Source: Nanoarchaeota archaeon SCGC AAA011-G17 (GTDB lineage Archaea; Nanobdellota; Nanobdellia; SCGC-AAA011-G17). From it: a DNA stretch of 64,000 nucleotides. The stretch spans positions 39,140 to 103,139 of the forward strand of contig AQRL01000035.1 of the NCBI GenBank assembly GCA_000402515.1. Direction: 5' to 3'. The position numbers and the translations under genes are program-made. Numbering within the stretch: position 1 is the stretch's first letter; each line of letters begins with the position of its first letter. Positions 23,231-32,845 of this stretch are shown here, piece after piece. Under the pieces are notes generated by a model. That model was not told the origin of the DNA, made no database searches, and saw only the letters and a program-made list of their open reading frames with translations.

Positions 23231-26200
23231 GGAAGATAGTGAAAAATATTTTGATGAAATAAACAAAAAGATCAATGTAGCTTATGCTATAGCAAGTGAA
23301 GCTAGAAAAGAGGGCTATGACCCTGTTGATTCTGTTGAGATTCCAATTGCAAAGAATATGGCTGAAAGGGTTGTTGGATTAATAAGTTCTATTGTACCAC
23401 AAATCAAGGATACTAATATTGTTGAGAGGATTCATGAATTAGAGAAAGAGTATGGAAGTCAAGACTGGAGAGTTGCTTTGAAAATTGCTGAAGAGGTAAC
23501 AAAAGAAAAATTTTGTAAATTTAAAGATAAATTGGGAGCAATGGAAGTTGGAATCAGAGTTGGGATAGCTTATGTAACTAATGGGGTTGTTGCTAGCCCT
23601 TTAGAGGGATTTACCGGAATCAAAATCAGAAAAAGAAGAGATGGAGGAGAATATTTTTCATTGTTTTTTTCTGGACCCATAAGGAGTGCAGGCGGAACAG
23701 GGGCTAGTGTTAGTGTTTTGATTGGCGATTATATCAGGAAAATTATGGGCTATCAGAAATATGATCCCGATGAGAAAGAAATTAGCCGGTTTGTTATTGA
23801 ACTCAGAGATTATCATGAAAAAATTACTAATCTACAGTATTTTCCAAGCGAAGAAGAATTAAAATTTATGGTTGAAAACTTACCTGTGCAGATAGACGGA
23901 GATCCTTCTGAAAAATATGATGTCAGTAACTATAAGGGATTGGACAGAATGGACACCAACAAATTAAGAAATGGCGTCTGTTTGGTTTTGGGAGAAGGAT
24001 TAACACAGAAAGCCCCAAAATTATGGGCGAAGATAAATACCTGGGGAAAGGAGTTTGGAATGGATGACTGGTTTTTCTTAGATAAATTTTTGAAACTACA
24101 AAAAAGTATGAAGGCCAAAGAAAAAAAGAGCGATGCAGATTCTAATGTAAAAATAAAACCGGACTATACCTACATAAATGATTTAGTTGCTGGAAGACCT
24201 GTTTTGGGGCATCCATTGAGAAATGGTGCATTTAGATTAAGATACGGTAGGGCAAGAAATAGCGGATTAAGCGGAACTGCAATACATCCAGCTACAATGA
24301 TTATACTAAATGAGTATATTGCCATTGGAACACAATTAAAGTGGGAGAGACCGGGCAAGGGAACTGTTGTTAGCTCATGTGATAGTATTGAGGGACCAAT
24401 TGTAAAACTAAACAACGGATGTGTTTTGTTATTAGAAAATGTAGATGATGCCAGAAAGTATTCAAAGGACGTTGAGGAAATTATCTTTTTGGGAGATGCT
24501 CTGATTTCCTATGGTGATTTCAAGAATAGAGCACATCCTTTAGTTCCTTGCGGGTATAATGAGGAATGGTGGAAATTAGAATTTGATAAAGCAATTAAAA
24601 ACAAAGGGATTATTGAAATTACTCAAGAACTGGATGTTGATAAAGAATTTGTAAAGAATTTGTTTAAGGAGAGATATGTCAAGGTTAGTTTTGATAATGC
24701 ACTTAAGATTTCTAAAAAATTGGATATACCCATGCATCCAAGATGGACATATCACTTTAAAAATATAAATCAAGAGCAATTTCTTAGTTTAATGGATTGG
24801 CTTGAGAATGTGAGTGTTAAAAGAGATGAAAAATTCAAGATTATTTTACCCTTTATTTTTGATACGGCGAAATTAGTTGAGAAACCGGATCCAAAGAGAG
24901 TTTTAGAATTATTAGGAATACCTCATCTTGTTGTAAATAAAGAGTATGTTGTTATAGAAGGAGATGATGCAAAAGCCTTTGCCTTTAGCCTTGGATTCTT
25001 AGAAAAAAATATTGATGAAGACTTATTAAAATTAATTGGAAAGAATTTGAGAGAAGATATTTTAGAGTTGATAAATAAGATTTCTGGAATTAAATTCAGG
25101 GATAAGAATGGAACGTTTATCGGTGCTAGGATGGGTAGACCAGAAAAAGCAAAGATAAGAAAAATGACAGGCAGTCCGCATGTTTTATTTCCGGTTGGAG
25201 CAGAGGGGGGGAGATTAAGATGTTTTCAAGAAGCATTAGATAAAAAAAGTGTTACTGCAGACTTTCCTGTTTATTTGTGTGAAGGCTGCAGCCGAGAAAC
25301 AATTTATCCCACATGTGAATATTGCCATAAAAAAACCAAGAAAAGATATTATTCTAATAAGACAAAAATGTTTTTAGATGAACCTCCGGAAAATATTACA
25401 AAAAGTAATTTTGGAGAATATCTTCCCCATAGAAAGAAAGCAGTGGATATAAATTATTTCTTTGATAGAGCAATGCAAAAATTGAGAATCAGAACATGCC
25501 CAGATTTGATTAAGGGGGTAAGGGGAATGAGTAATGAGGAGCACATTCCTGAGAACCTTGCTAAGGGGATATTAAGAGCATTTCATGATATTCAGGTAAA
25601 TAAAGATGGAACCATAAGATATGATATGACTGAATTGCCCATAACTCACTTTAAACCTAAGGAAATAGGAACAAGTGTTGAGAGATTAAAAGAATTAGGC
25701 TATGAAAAAGATATAGAAGGAAAAGATTTAATAAATGACGAGCAAATTTTGGAGCTAAAAGTACAAGATGTTATTTTACCAAGTTGTGACGGTTCTTTTG
25801 AAAGGGGAGCAGATGAGATTTTATTTAGGGTAGGTAATTTTGTTGATGATTTATTAGTCAAATTTTATGATATGGACTCATTTTATAATTTTAAAGAAAA
25901 GGGAGATTTAGTTGGTCATTTAGTTTTATGTCTGGCTCCACATATTTCTGCAGGGATGATTGGCAGAATAGTTGGATTTAGCAAGACGCAGGGATTTTAT
26001 GCACATCCATATTTTCATTGTGCTGTCCGTAGAGATTGTTTTGATTATAATACCTTCATTACAATAAAAGAGAATGATATTTGGAAAAATTTGAAGATTG
26101 GTGATTTAGTAGAAAGATTAAATCCAGAGAAGGTCGTTGATAATTTTAATACAAAAGAGATTAAGGTTGAAAACTATAAAACCATTGGTGTTGTAAAAAA

Positions 26201-28196
26201 ATTGAGGGAAGTTAATATTAATAATTTTACAAAACACAGTAGACAAATGATGTATAAACTTAGGACCTCCTTAGGTAAGGAGGTGATTGTTACAGAAAAT
26301 CATAAGTTCATTATTGATGGTAAAATTAAAAGAATGTGTGATTTGAATATTGGGGATAGGTTACCCTTGGCATATAAAATAAATATAAAATCAAAAGATA
26401 AAAGAGAAATTAACTTATTGAAATATCTGAAGGATGAGAATTTAATGGTTAGGGGAATTAGTAATATTCTCTCTAAATTAAAACAAGATAAGATTATTAA
26501 AATTCTTGATGGATTAGAAATAAGTAAAAAACAGTTTATGAATTTTAGGTTGAGAGATAGTTACCCCCTTTCTTTTGTTTTGGGGTTGGATAAGAATATT
26601 CAAAATGAAATTTTTAATATCGGAAAAATTGCTGCGAAAAGAGATAATATAGAAACTCCAATAAAAATAAATTTAGGTGATGATTTACTTGAAGTTATTG
26701 GTTTGTATATAGCTGAAGGTTATTCCAGAACAGTTAAGCCAAAGAAAGGTCTAAATCAGGTATATATTGCATCAAATGATGTGGATATTAAAAATTTTAT
26801 CAAGAAGGTTATTAAAAAATATTTTGGATTGATCCCTACAGAAAATAAAAATGATAGAGTTACCTTTTCTTCAAAAATATTTTATCTGTTCATCTCAAAA
26901 ATTCTTGGCTGCGGTAATAATGCTAAAAATAAAAGAATACCTAGTCTGTTTTTAGATTTGCCTTGTGATAGATTGGCTTGTGTTTTGAGGGGATATTATG
27001 AAGGGGATGGAAGTGTTTCTTTGAGTGACAGGAGAGTTAGTTGTGATAGTGTAAGTGATGGTCTACTTTATGATTTGGAATTTTGTTTAGGTCGATTTGG
27101 AATTTTTGTTAAGAGATATAAATATAAAAAACAGCCAGGTCCAAAGGTTAGACAGTTTTATATTAACAAAAAAAGAGACATCCCTGAATTTGAGATAACT
27201 AAATTAATCATTGGTTCAAACTTTGTTGATAATTTTATGAAGATTGGATTTTTATCTGAAAGGAAAAAACGTATTTTAAGATTTCATAAAGATAAAAAAT
27301 ATTTGGGCATGAGGATTGATTATGATGAGAATTTTGTTTATGATCCTGTAATTTTAATAGATTATGTTGGTGAAAAAGAGAGTTACTGTTTAAATATTGA
27401 TTCTGATAATCATTTAGTTTTAGCAAATTCAATTATTAGTAAACAATGCGATGGCGATGAGGCCGCGGTTATGCTGCTGATGGATGCTTTACTAAACTTT
27501 TCAAGGAAATATTTACCCGGGCATAGAGGTGCAAAGCAGGATGCCCCCTTGGTTCTAACCTCTTGCTTAATCCCCGGAGAGGTAGATGATATGGTTTTTG
27601 ATATGGATATTGTCAATAGTTATGGTCTAGAATTTTATGAGGCTACCCAGGAATATAAACTTCCGGGAGATATAAAATTAGAGCTTATTAAAAATAGATT
27701 AGGAAAAGATGAACAGTATTTTAATTTTGGATTTACCCATGATACTACAGATATTAATCTGGGTGTTACAATAAGTGCTTACAAAAAGCTACCAACAATG
27801 ATGGAAAAGGTTTTTGGACAGATGGATATTGCTGAAAAAATAAGGGCTGTTGATGAGGATGATGTTGCTAGATTAATTATTGAAAGGCATTTTATGAGAG
27901 ATATTAAGGGTAATTTAAGAAAATTCAGCCAGCAGGAATTTAGGTGTGTTGCATGTAATGAGAAATTCAGAAGACCTCCATTAACAGGCGTTTGTCTGAA
28001 ATGTGGCGGAAAAATAATATTTACCATTGCTGAAGGAGGGATTACCAAATATATGGAGCCTGCTTTAAGCTTGGCTGAAAAATATGACCTGCCTGCTTAT
28101 CTTAGGCAGGATTTGGAGCTGACACAGAAGAGAATTGAAAGTGTGTTTAGCAAAGACAAGGAGAAACAGGAAGGATTGGGGAAGTGGTTTGGTTAG
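23223..28196 (+). CDS. DP2: DNA polymerase II (PolD) large catalytic subunit DP2 with intein
   Basis: A 1657-residue precursor. Without the 470-residue intein the mature subunit is about 1187 residues, normal for DP2. Marks are the N-terminal S-G-P-I-R-S-A-G-G-T block, a Cys-rich finger (CEGCSRETIYPTCEYC), the catalytic C-D-G-D-E loop right after the intein (Asp1410 and Asp1412), and a C-terminal zinc finger (CVACNEKF, CLKCGG). Start ATG at 23223 overlaps DP1. The three replication genes form one transcript. Polymerase activity depends on splicing because the intein splits the active-site loop. Confidence 0.97.
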   Translation: MSKEDSEKYFDEINKKINVAYAIASEARKEGYDPVDSVEIPIAKNMAERVVGLISSIVPQIKDTNIVERIHELEKEYGSQDWRVALKIAEEVTKEKFCKFKDKLGAMEVGIRVGIAYVTNGVVASPLEGFTGIKIRKRRDGGEYFSLFFSGPIRSAGGTGASVSVLIGDYIRKIMGYQKYDPDEKEISRFVIELRDYHEKITNLQYFPSEEELKFMVENLPVQIDGDPSEKYDVSNYKGLDRMDTNKLRNGVCLVLGEGLTQKAPKLWAKINTWGKEFGMDDWFFLDKFLKLQKSMKAKEKKSDADSNVKIKPDYTYINDLVAGRPVLGHPLRNGAFRLRYGRARNSGLSGTAIHPATMIILNEYIAIGTQLKWERPGKGTVVSSCDSIEGPIVKLNNGCVLLLENVDDARKYSKDVEEIIFLGDALISYGDFKNRAHPLVPCGYNEEWWKLEFDKAIKNKGIIEITQELDVDKEFVKNLFKERYVKVSFDNALKISKKLDIPMHPRWTYHFKNINQEQFLSLMDWLENVSVKRDEKFKIILPFIFDTAKLVEKPDPKRVLELLGIPHLVVNKEYVVIEGDDAKAFAFSLGFLEKNIDEDLLKLIGKNLREDILELINKISGIKFRDKNGTFIGARMGRPEKAKIRKMTGSPHVLFPVGAEGGRLRCFQEALDKKSVTADFPVYLCEGCSRETIYPTCEYCHKKTKKRYYSNKTKMFLDEPPENITKSNFGEYLPHRKKAVDINYFFDRAMQKLRIRTCPDLIKGVRGMSNEEHIPENLAKGILRAFHDIQVNKDGTIRYDMTELPITHFKPKEIGTSVERLKELGYEKDIEGKDLINDEQILELKVQDVILPSCDGSFERGADEILFRVGNFVDDLLVKFYDMDSFYNFKEKGDLVGHLVLCLAPHISAGMIGRIVGFSKTQGFYAHPYFHCAVRRDCFDYNTFITIKENDIWKNLKIGDLVERLNPEKVVDNFNTKEIKVENYKTIGVVKKLREVNINNFTKHSRQMMYKLRTSLGKEVIVTENHKFIIDGKIKRMCDLNIGDRLPLAYKINIKSKDKREINLLKYLKDENLMVRGISNILSKLKQDKIIKILDGLEISKKQFMNFRLRDSYPLSFVLGLDKNIQNEIFNIGKIAAKRDNIETPIKINLGDDLLEVIGLYIAEGYSRTVKPKKGLNQVYIASNDVDIKNFIKKVIKKYFGLIPTENKNDRVTFSSKIFYLFISKILGCGNNAKNKRIPSLFLDLPCDRLACVLRGYYEGDGSVSLSDRRVSCDSVSDGLLYDLEFCLGRFGIFVKRYKYKKQPGPKVRQFYINKKRDIPEFEITKLIIGSNFVDNFMKIGFLSERKKRILRFHKDKKYLGMRIDYDENFVYDPVILIDYVGEKESYCLNIDSDNHLVLANSIISKQCDGDEAAVMLLMDALLNFSRKYLPGHRGAKQDAPLVLTSCLIPGEVDDMVFDMDIVNSYGLEFYEATQEYKLPGDIKLELIKNRLGKDEQYFNFGFTHDTTDINLGVTISAYKKLPTMMEKVFGQMDIAEKIRAVDEDDVARLIIERHFMRDIKGNLRKFSQQEFRCVACNEKFRRPPLTGVCLKCGGKIIFTIAEGGITKYMEPALSLAEKYDLPAYLRQDLELTQKRIESVFSKDKEKQEGLGKWFG
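26037..27446 (+). other. Intein in DP2 with LAGLIDADG endonuclease, C-terminal Gln
   Basis: Residues 939-1408 of the precursor. It starts at Cys939 (CFDYNTFITIK), has block B VIVTENHKFI, two LAGLIDADG helices (LLEVIGLYIAEGYS and LACVLRGYYEGDGS) and ends N-S-I-I-S-K-Q before Cys1409. The last residue is Gln rather than Asn. A Pyrococcus PolII intein with C-terminal Gln is known to splice, and the insertion point before C-D-G-D-E matches the known PolII site. Confidence 0.92.
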
Positions 28197-29395
28197 AGAA
28201 GAAAGTATAGTATAACGGGGATAATCAAACAGCCCATCATATGGTTTTTTGCAATTCCTAATAAAGACGGAACAATACCAAATGCAGTTGAAATTAATAA
28301 CACTAATAGTCCTAGAGGACCGGTTAGGATTATAACTATTGCAACAATAAAAATAATTATTCCAATACAGAGTTTTTGATAGTTTATTTTTGTTATTATA
28401 GAGGAAAAGATTCTTGCTATTCCTTTTGTTAGATAATATGCTATGAATGCACTAACTAATGTCGCTGCTAAAAAAATTATAAAATCAGAAAATGTTATTT
28501 TTTCCATTATTTTTGAGATGATAACTACTGAGCCATTTCTTGCTTTGTCTATTGTGTAGAGTGCGATAAATGAGATTACCATGACGACTGTGTTTATTGC
28601 TCCCGTTAGCAACAAGAAATATTCTGAGGTTATTTTTTTGAATGGTGAAGAAGCAATTATTGCTGCCTCTGCCGGTCCTATTCCAGGGAGGAATCCGCAC
28701 AGAGAGGAGGTTATCAATCCTGATGAGAGTACTTTTGCAGATTCTTTTTTTTCTAACTTTGGATTTGTAATTTTTTGGGGGGGTATTTTTGACTTTTCAG
28801 ATAAACTCACAATTAAAATAGAAATACCAAATAAACCAGATAATAATGGAAGAAGCGGCTGTTTTAGTGTTGGCAGATTGAAGACTGCTATTCCTAACGT
28901 CCCTGATAATAAAAATATTATTAATGCTAATAATCTGGATTTATGCTCCTTGGATATTAAAAAGATTGATGAGATAATTAAGATATAGGGGATGTAATCT
29001 TTGATTAAGGGATAAGTAAATTTTACAAAGGGTATCAATAAAGGGGTAATCATCAATGTCAGGATAACTGCTGCTAATGAGCCAATTGCAGTCAGCATTA
29101 CTGCCTCATACCCTCTTCCTTCTAAGAGCAATCTGTGCCCCGGAAGAACAGAAAGCACTTGGTCTGAATCTGGCGCCCCAAGGAAAATAGACGGAAGCGC
29201 ATCCAAGAAAGTGTGGGTTATTGACATTGCAATTATAAACACTGAGATTGTTACTGGTGAAATAAAATTCAATAAAAAGTATGAAGCTGAGAAGGTTAAT
29301 ACTGCCACCAGATTTATATGCAGACCCGGAGTTAAACCTGTTATTATCCCGGTAAAACATCCAAGAAGTATTGCAATCAACAGTTCAAGAATCAT
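28193..29395 (-). CDS. TctA-family membrane transporter (DUF112-like)
   Basis: A 400-residue integral membrane protein with about ten helices. Family marks are the N-terminal GCFTGIITGLTPGLHINL and the internal partner motif SSLCGFLPGIGPAEAAI, the two G-x-x-P-G repeats of tripartite tricarboxylate transporter permeases. Archaeal members usually occur without the binding protein and small subunit, as here, so the substrate is uncertain. Its stop overlaps the end of DP2 by four bases in convergent orientation, and its start overlaps the upstream OB-fold gene. Confidence 0.88.
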   Translation of the reverse strand: MILELLIAILLGCFTGIITGLTPGLHINLVAVLTFSASYFLLNFISPVTISVFIIAMSITHTFLDALPSIFLGAPDSDQVLSVLPGHRLLLEGRGYEAVMLTAIGSLAAVILTLMITPLLIPFVKFTYPLIKDYIPYILIISSIFLISKEHKSRLLALIIFLLSGTLGIAVFNLPTLKQPLLPLLSGLFGISILIVSLSEKSKIPPQKITNPKLEKKESAKVLSSGLITSSLCGFLPGIGPAEAAIIASSPFKKITSEYFLLLTGAINTVVMVISFIALYTIDKARNGSVVIISKIMEKITFSDFIIFLAATLVSAFIAYYLTKGIARIFSSIITKINYQKLCIGIIIFIVAIVIILTGPLGLLVLLISTAFGIVPSLLGIAKNHMMGCLIIPVILYFLL

Positions 29396-29741
29396 TTTTA
29401 ATAGTTATCTCATCTGCTATTATTTCCAAGACATTGTTATATTCAGCTATCTTCCCTGTAACACTTATATTTTCTCCCTTGGTCAGGTTAATCTGGAAAT
29501 CCTTGAAGGCAACCACTGTCATTTTTGAAGTATTGTCTTTTAGGTCAAGAAGGAATAAACCTGGAAGATCTTTTGTTTTTGTTATTGTTCCCTCAATTTT
29601 TATCTGTGTGTCCAGCTGTTTGTCTGTTATATCATTTATTTGATAGTATTTTGGCTGGGAGAATTCTGCAATTGACAACAAGAGAAAAATACCTAGAATG
29701 GATATGACAAGGCAAATTTTCAGCAATCTTTTTTCATTCAT
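29385..29741 (-). CDS. Membrane-anchored OB-fold protein
   Basis: A 118-residue protein with one N-terminal helix (LLKICLVISILGIFLLLSI, residues 5-23) and an OB fold of the tRNA-anti/YdeI type (IKIEGTITKTKDLPGLFLLDL, ISVTGKIAEYNNVLEIIADEI). The fold lies outside the membrane. Relatives bind nucleic acid or oligosaccharide; the ligand is unknown. It overlaps the TctA gene by 11 bases, so the pair may cooperate in transport. Confidence 0.8.
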   Translation of the reverse strand: MNEKRLLKICLVISILGIFLLLSIAEFSQPKYYQINDITDKQLDTQIKIEGTITKTKDLPGLFLLDLKDNTSKMTVVAFKDFQINLTKGENISVTGKIAEYNNVLEIIADEITIKNDS

Positions 29742-29855
29742 CGGATTAGAGAAAGTTTTATATTATAAATAAGTCTTTTGCTTTTGAAAAAATATCAGGA
29801 CTCTACAACTTTAGTAGGGAAACATTTATAAAATTATACCAAAGTTAGACTGCTT

Positions 29856-30215
29856 ATGCATACTAAACACCCCAAAAGATTTATTATATCCATATCTGTA
29901 ATAATCTTTGTAGTATTGTTAATTACTATTTTCTATCTCTCTAAAACACTTTCCAATAGCTATAATGAAACCATGCCTATTTGGGTACACAAGGGAACTA
30001 TAATCCACAACACAGCTGAAGGAAAAGATTTTTGGGGATTGAAAATAAGCTTTTTGGATCGTCCATTTGGTCCGAGAAAATTACGAATAAGCAATCTCTC
30101 CAATGATTTCCAATTAGATCAATTAAAAGTAAGAGTTAAATATGGAACAGCTGATGTAATAGGCACTTCCGACTGGGATGTGATAGTTAAAATTATTGAT
30201 ATTCAAAAGATTTAG
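29856..30215 (+). CDS. Hypothetical anchored extracellular protein, 119 residues
   Basis: One N-terminal membrane helix (FIISISVIIFVVLLITIFYL, residues 9-28) followed by about 90 outward residues rich in beta strand (LRISNLSNDFQLDQLKVRVKYG, WDVIVKIIDIQ). No catalytic motif. A TATA box (ACATTTATAAAAT, about 29822-29834) gives a leaderless or short-leader mRNA. It diverges from the OB-fold gene. Confidence 0.65.
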   Translation: MHTKHPKRFIISISVIIFVVLLITIFYLSKTLSNSYNETMPIWVHKGTIIHNTAEGKDFWGLKISFLDRPFGPRKLRISNLSNDFQLDQLKVRVKYGTADVIGTSDWDVIVKIIDIQKI

Positions 30216-30240
30216 ATAGAGATTCTGATTAAGAATTTAA

Positions 30241-31557
30241 TTATATTTTTTCTAATATATTTTTGGTATACAGTCCTTTATCTGTTAATTCGTAGATTCC
30301 TCTCCTTATTTTTTGTACTGTCCCTTCATTTATTCTTTTTTTAACCCAGTTATAACATATTTTTTTAGGCATTAATTCTCTTATATGGTTTCCACAAAAT
30401 ATTGGATTGAGATTTTTGAAATGTTTTTGAGATTTATACCACCTATGATTTTTTAAATTCCATATTAGTTTTTGATGTTGTTTTTTGGAATCTTTTATTA
30501 AATCTGTTTCTATTAACTTTAATAATTTATCCCAGTTTAAGTAAATATTCAAAATGTATAGATTTTTATTTCCTTCTTTTCTGATTTTTCCATTTAATTC
30601 TAATTTTTCCAATAATCTTTTGTAATCTTCTATGTATTGTCTTTCTCTTTCAAAAAATCTAAGAAAGGAATGCAAACTTCCATGTTTGTCTTTAGCACAA
30701 GCAAAGTTTCCATCCCCATTGAATAGGCCCCTTAGAAATAATTTAGTTAATTTTTCACTTTCTTTATCACAATTTTCTGATAAATAGTTTCTTGTTTTGT
30801 CCACCATATTAATAAATATATCTGTTAAGATACTACTACTTATCCATAATTTAATGCTGTAATTCCTAATTCTTTTAGCTTTGTTTATATAGAGATTTTC
30901 TTCTCTTATACCATATTTAATTAGTTTTTCTTTAACTTTTTCAATTCTATCTTTACTGAGTTTTTTATTATAATAAATTGTTGTTTTTATTATTTTTATG
31001 TCTATAAGGTATTTTAACAGACCTATAAAATCTTTTATTATTTTTAACGAAGTATTAACAAAAGAAAATTCTCTTGCTCGTCTTTTAGCTAATTTGGGCT
31101 TTCCTCCTTCTGCTTGATAATATCCTAAACATTTTGCAAACTTGGAAGGCATATTTTTATTGATTATTACTTCTTTAGAACCTCCATAATTCAGATACCA
31201 ACATAATAATTTGTTTTTCTTTTCTAAAACTAAAATAGGATATCCTGATAATGTTTTTTCTGGAATGAATGCTAAACTATTAAACTTGTTATTTTTGATT
31301 ATCTCTTTTTCTCTTTTTATATTTTTTATTTCTTTTATATTAATTGTAATTATATCTTTAGGTTCTAAGTTTAGTTTCTTCCTTATATCCCTTGGTATGA
31401 AAAATCTTCTTTCTTTGTTAAGGTATTTTATAAATGAGAGTGATTTATTATTTTTTTGTATTTCTACTTCAAAAAATTTATCTTTAAATTTATGATATTC
31501 TTCTTTGTGTAAATAGATTCTTCCATCTTTTAATATAGTCTCTTGTTCTGTTGACAT
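30241..31557 (-). CDS. Free-standing LAGLIDADG endonuclease with AbrB-like segment
   Basis: A 438-residue protein. Residues about 45-75 (RRFFIPRDIRKKLNLEPKD) resemble an AbrB swapped-hairpin DNA-binding unit. Two LAGLIDADG-type helices follow (FAKCLGYYQAEGG and LFLRGLFNGDGNF), each with the acidic residue needed for catalysis. A C-terminal winged helix (YNWVKKRINEGTVQKIRRG) may add sequence recognition. It starts one base after a 43-residue AbrB protein. It is not inside a host protein, so it is a stand-alone homing or regulatory nuclease. Confidence 0.8.
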   Translation of the reverse strand: MSTEQETILKDGRIYLHKEEYHKFKDKFFEVEIQKNNKSLSFIKYLNKERRFFIPRDIRKKLNLEPKDIITINIKEIKNIKREKEIIKNNKFNSLAFIPEKTLSGYPILVLEKKNKLLCWYLNYGGSKEVIINKNMPSKFAKCLGYYQAEGGKPKLAKRRAREFSFVNTSLKIIKDFIGLLKYLIDIKIIKTTIYYNKKLSKDRIEKVKEKLIKYGIREENLYINKAKRIRNYSIKLWISSSILTDIFINMVDKTRNYLSENCDKESEKLTKLFLRGLFNGDGNFACAKDKHGSLHSFLRFFERERQYIEDYKRLLEKLELNGKIRKEGNKNLYILNIYLNWDKLLKLIETDLIKDSKKQHQKLIWNLKNHRWYKSQKHFKNLNPIFCGNHIRELMPKKICYNWVKKRINEGTVQKIRRGIYELTDKGLYTKNILEKI

Positions 31558-31558
31558 T

Positions 31559-31690
31559 TTATTCTTTTTTAATTATTATTGTTAGCTCATCTCCGACTTT
31601 GAGTTCCCACTTTTTGACTATTCTTTTTGGTATTGTTATCACATAACCATTGCCTGTTTTCCATAATTTTGTATCTACTTCTCTTCTCAT
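31559..31690 (-). CDS. AbrB/SpoVT-type small DNA-binding protein
   Basis: A 43-residue protein with one swapped-hairpin AbrB unit: KLWKTGNGYVITIPKRIVKKWELKVGDELTI. The ATG at 31690 is chosen over 31750 because a TATA block (ATATTTATATA) lies between them. AbrB proteins dimerise and bind promoter DNA, often as antitoxins. Here the partner one base downstream is a LAGLIDADG nuclease that itself carries an AbrB-like unit, so this protein may repress or steer it. Confidence 0.8.
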   Translation of the reverse strand: MRREVDTKLWKTGNGYVITIPKRIVKKWELKVGDELTIIIKKE

Positions 31691-31804
31691 TTTGTATTTA
31701 TTTTGTAAATACTTTAGCCTATATAAATATTGTTGTTTTATAGAATACATTTGGGTATTGAAAGAATAGTTAAATTTATATTATATACAGCATTTTTAAC
31801 TTCT

Positions 31805-32845
31805 ATGGGAATGTCGTCATTTGAATTAATAAAGAGAAACACACAAGAGATTATTACTGAGCATGAATTGAAGGATTTGTTAATGGAAAAAGCTCATCCA
31901 ATTGCTTATATTGGTTACGCTACTACTAATTTATTACATATAGGGCATTTTTTACCTATTGTGAAAGTAGCGGATTTTTTAAAGGCGGGCTTTAATTTTA
32001 AGTTTTTACTTGCTAATTTACATGCACATCTAGATGATCAGAAGAGTCCCTGGAGTTTGTTGGACGCTAGAACTGCGGTTTATGAAGAATTAGTTAGAAA
32101 TATGCTTAACTCTATTGGTGCTGATATAACAAGACTGAAATTTGTAAAGGGAAGTGATTTCCAGACAGAGCAGCAGTATAGCATTGATGTTTTAAGAATG
32201 AGTGCTTTGACAACTTTGAGTAGGGTTAAGAGGGCTGCTTCTGAGGTGGTTAGGTTTGGTGATGAACCAAAGATGGGTGGATTTATTTATCCTTTAATGC
32301 AGTGTGAGGATGTAGTTGCTTTAGAAGCAGATATTGCATTTGGCGGGATTGATCAGAGAGGAATTTACATGCTTGGTAGAGAATTATTACCCGAGCTTGG
32401 ATACAAGAAGCCATTATGTGTGTTTTCCCCATTATTACCTTCTTTTAGTGGCGGAAGGATGGGTGGAAAAATGAGCTCTTCTGAAAATAAGGGAAAGGTT
32501 GGTTTATTGGATGAGGAAGATGCAGTTAATAAGAAAGTAAATGATGCGTATTGCCCTGAAGGAATTATCAAAGAGAATGGGGTTATGGCTTTTGTTGAAT
32601 ATATTATATTTCCATTAAAATATGACCAAGGCAAGAAACTTAAGATTGAGAGAAGTATTAAATTTGGAGGAGATGTTGAGTATACTAGCTATAAAGAACT
32701 TGAGAAAGACTTTGTTAAAAAAGAATTACATCCTATGGATTTGAAAAAAGCTATAAGCAGAGAGATTAATATTTTATTAGAACCAATAAGGAAGAATTTC
32801 AGCAAGAAAAAAGATTTGTTAAGGGAAGCTTATCCTGAAAAATGA
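31805..32845 (+). CDS. tyrS: Tyrosyl-tRNA synthetase
   Basis: A 346-residue class I synthetase of archaeal type. The start ELIKRNTQEIITEHEL, the H-I-G-H box (LLHIGHFLPIVK), YPLMQCEDVVAL, GGIDQRGIYMLGRELLP and the K-M-S-S-S loop closely follow the Methanocaldococcus jannaschii enzyme. The C-terminal part ends KKELHPMDLKKAI...LLEPIRKNF. A TATA block at about 31769-31787 supports the ATG at 31805; an upstream in-frame ATG lies before it. It overlaps the flavodoxin gene by four bases. Confidence 0.96.
   Translation: MGMSSFELIKRNTQEIITEHELKDLLMEKAHPIAYIGYATTNLLHIGHFLPIVKVADFLKAGFNFKFLLANLHAHLDDQKSPWSLLDARTAVYEELVRNMLNSIGADITRLKFVKGSDFQTEQQYSIDVLRMSALTTLSRVKRAASEVVRFGDEPKMGGFIYPLMQCEDVVALEADIAFGGIDQRGIYMLGRELLPELGYKKPLCVFSPLLPSFSGGRMGGKMSSSENKGKVGLLDEEDAVNKKVNDAYCPEGIIKENGVMAFVEYIIFPLKYDQGKKLKIERSIKFGGDVEYTSYKELEKDFVKKELHPMDLKKAISREINILLEPIRKNFSKKKDLLREAYPEK

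Noticed and set aside
31730-31804. Longer tyrS start
   Set aside because: It would begin upstream of the TATA block, and homology with archaeal TyrRS starts at the ELIKRNT segment after 31805.
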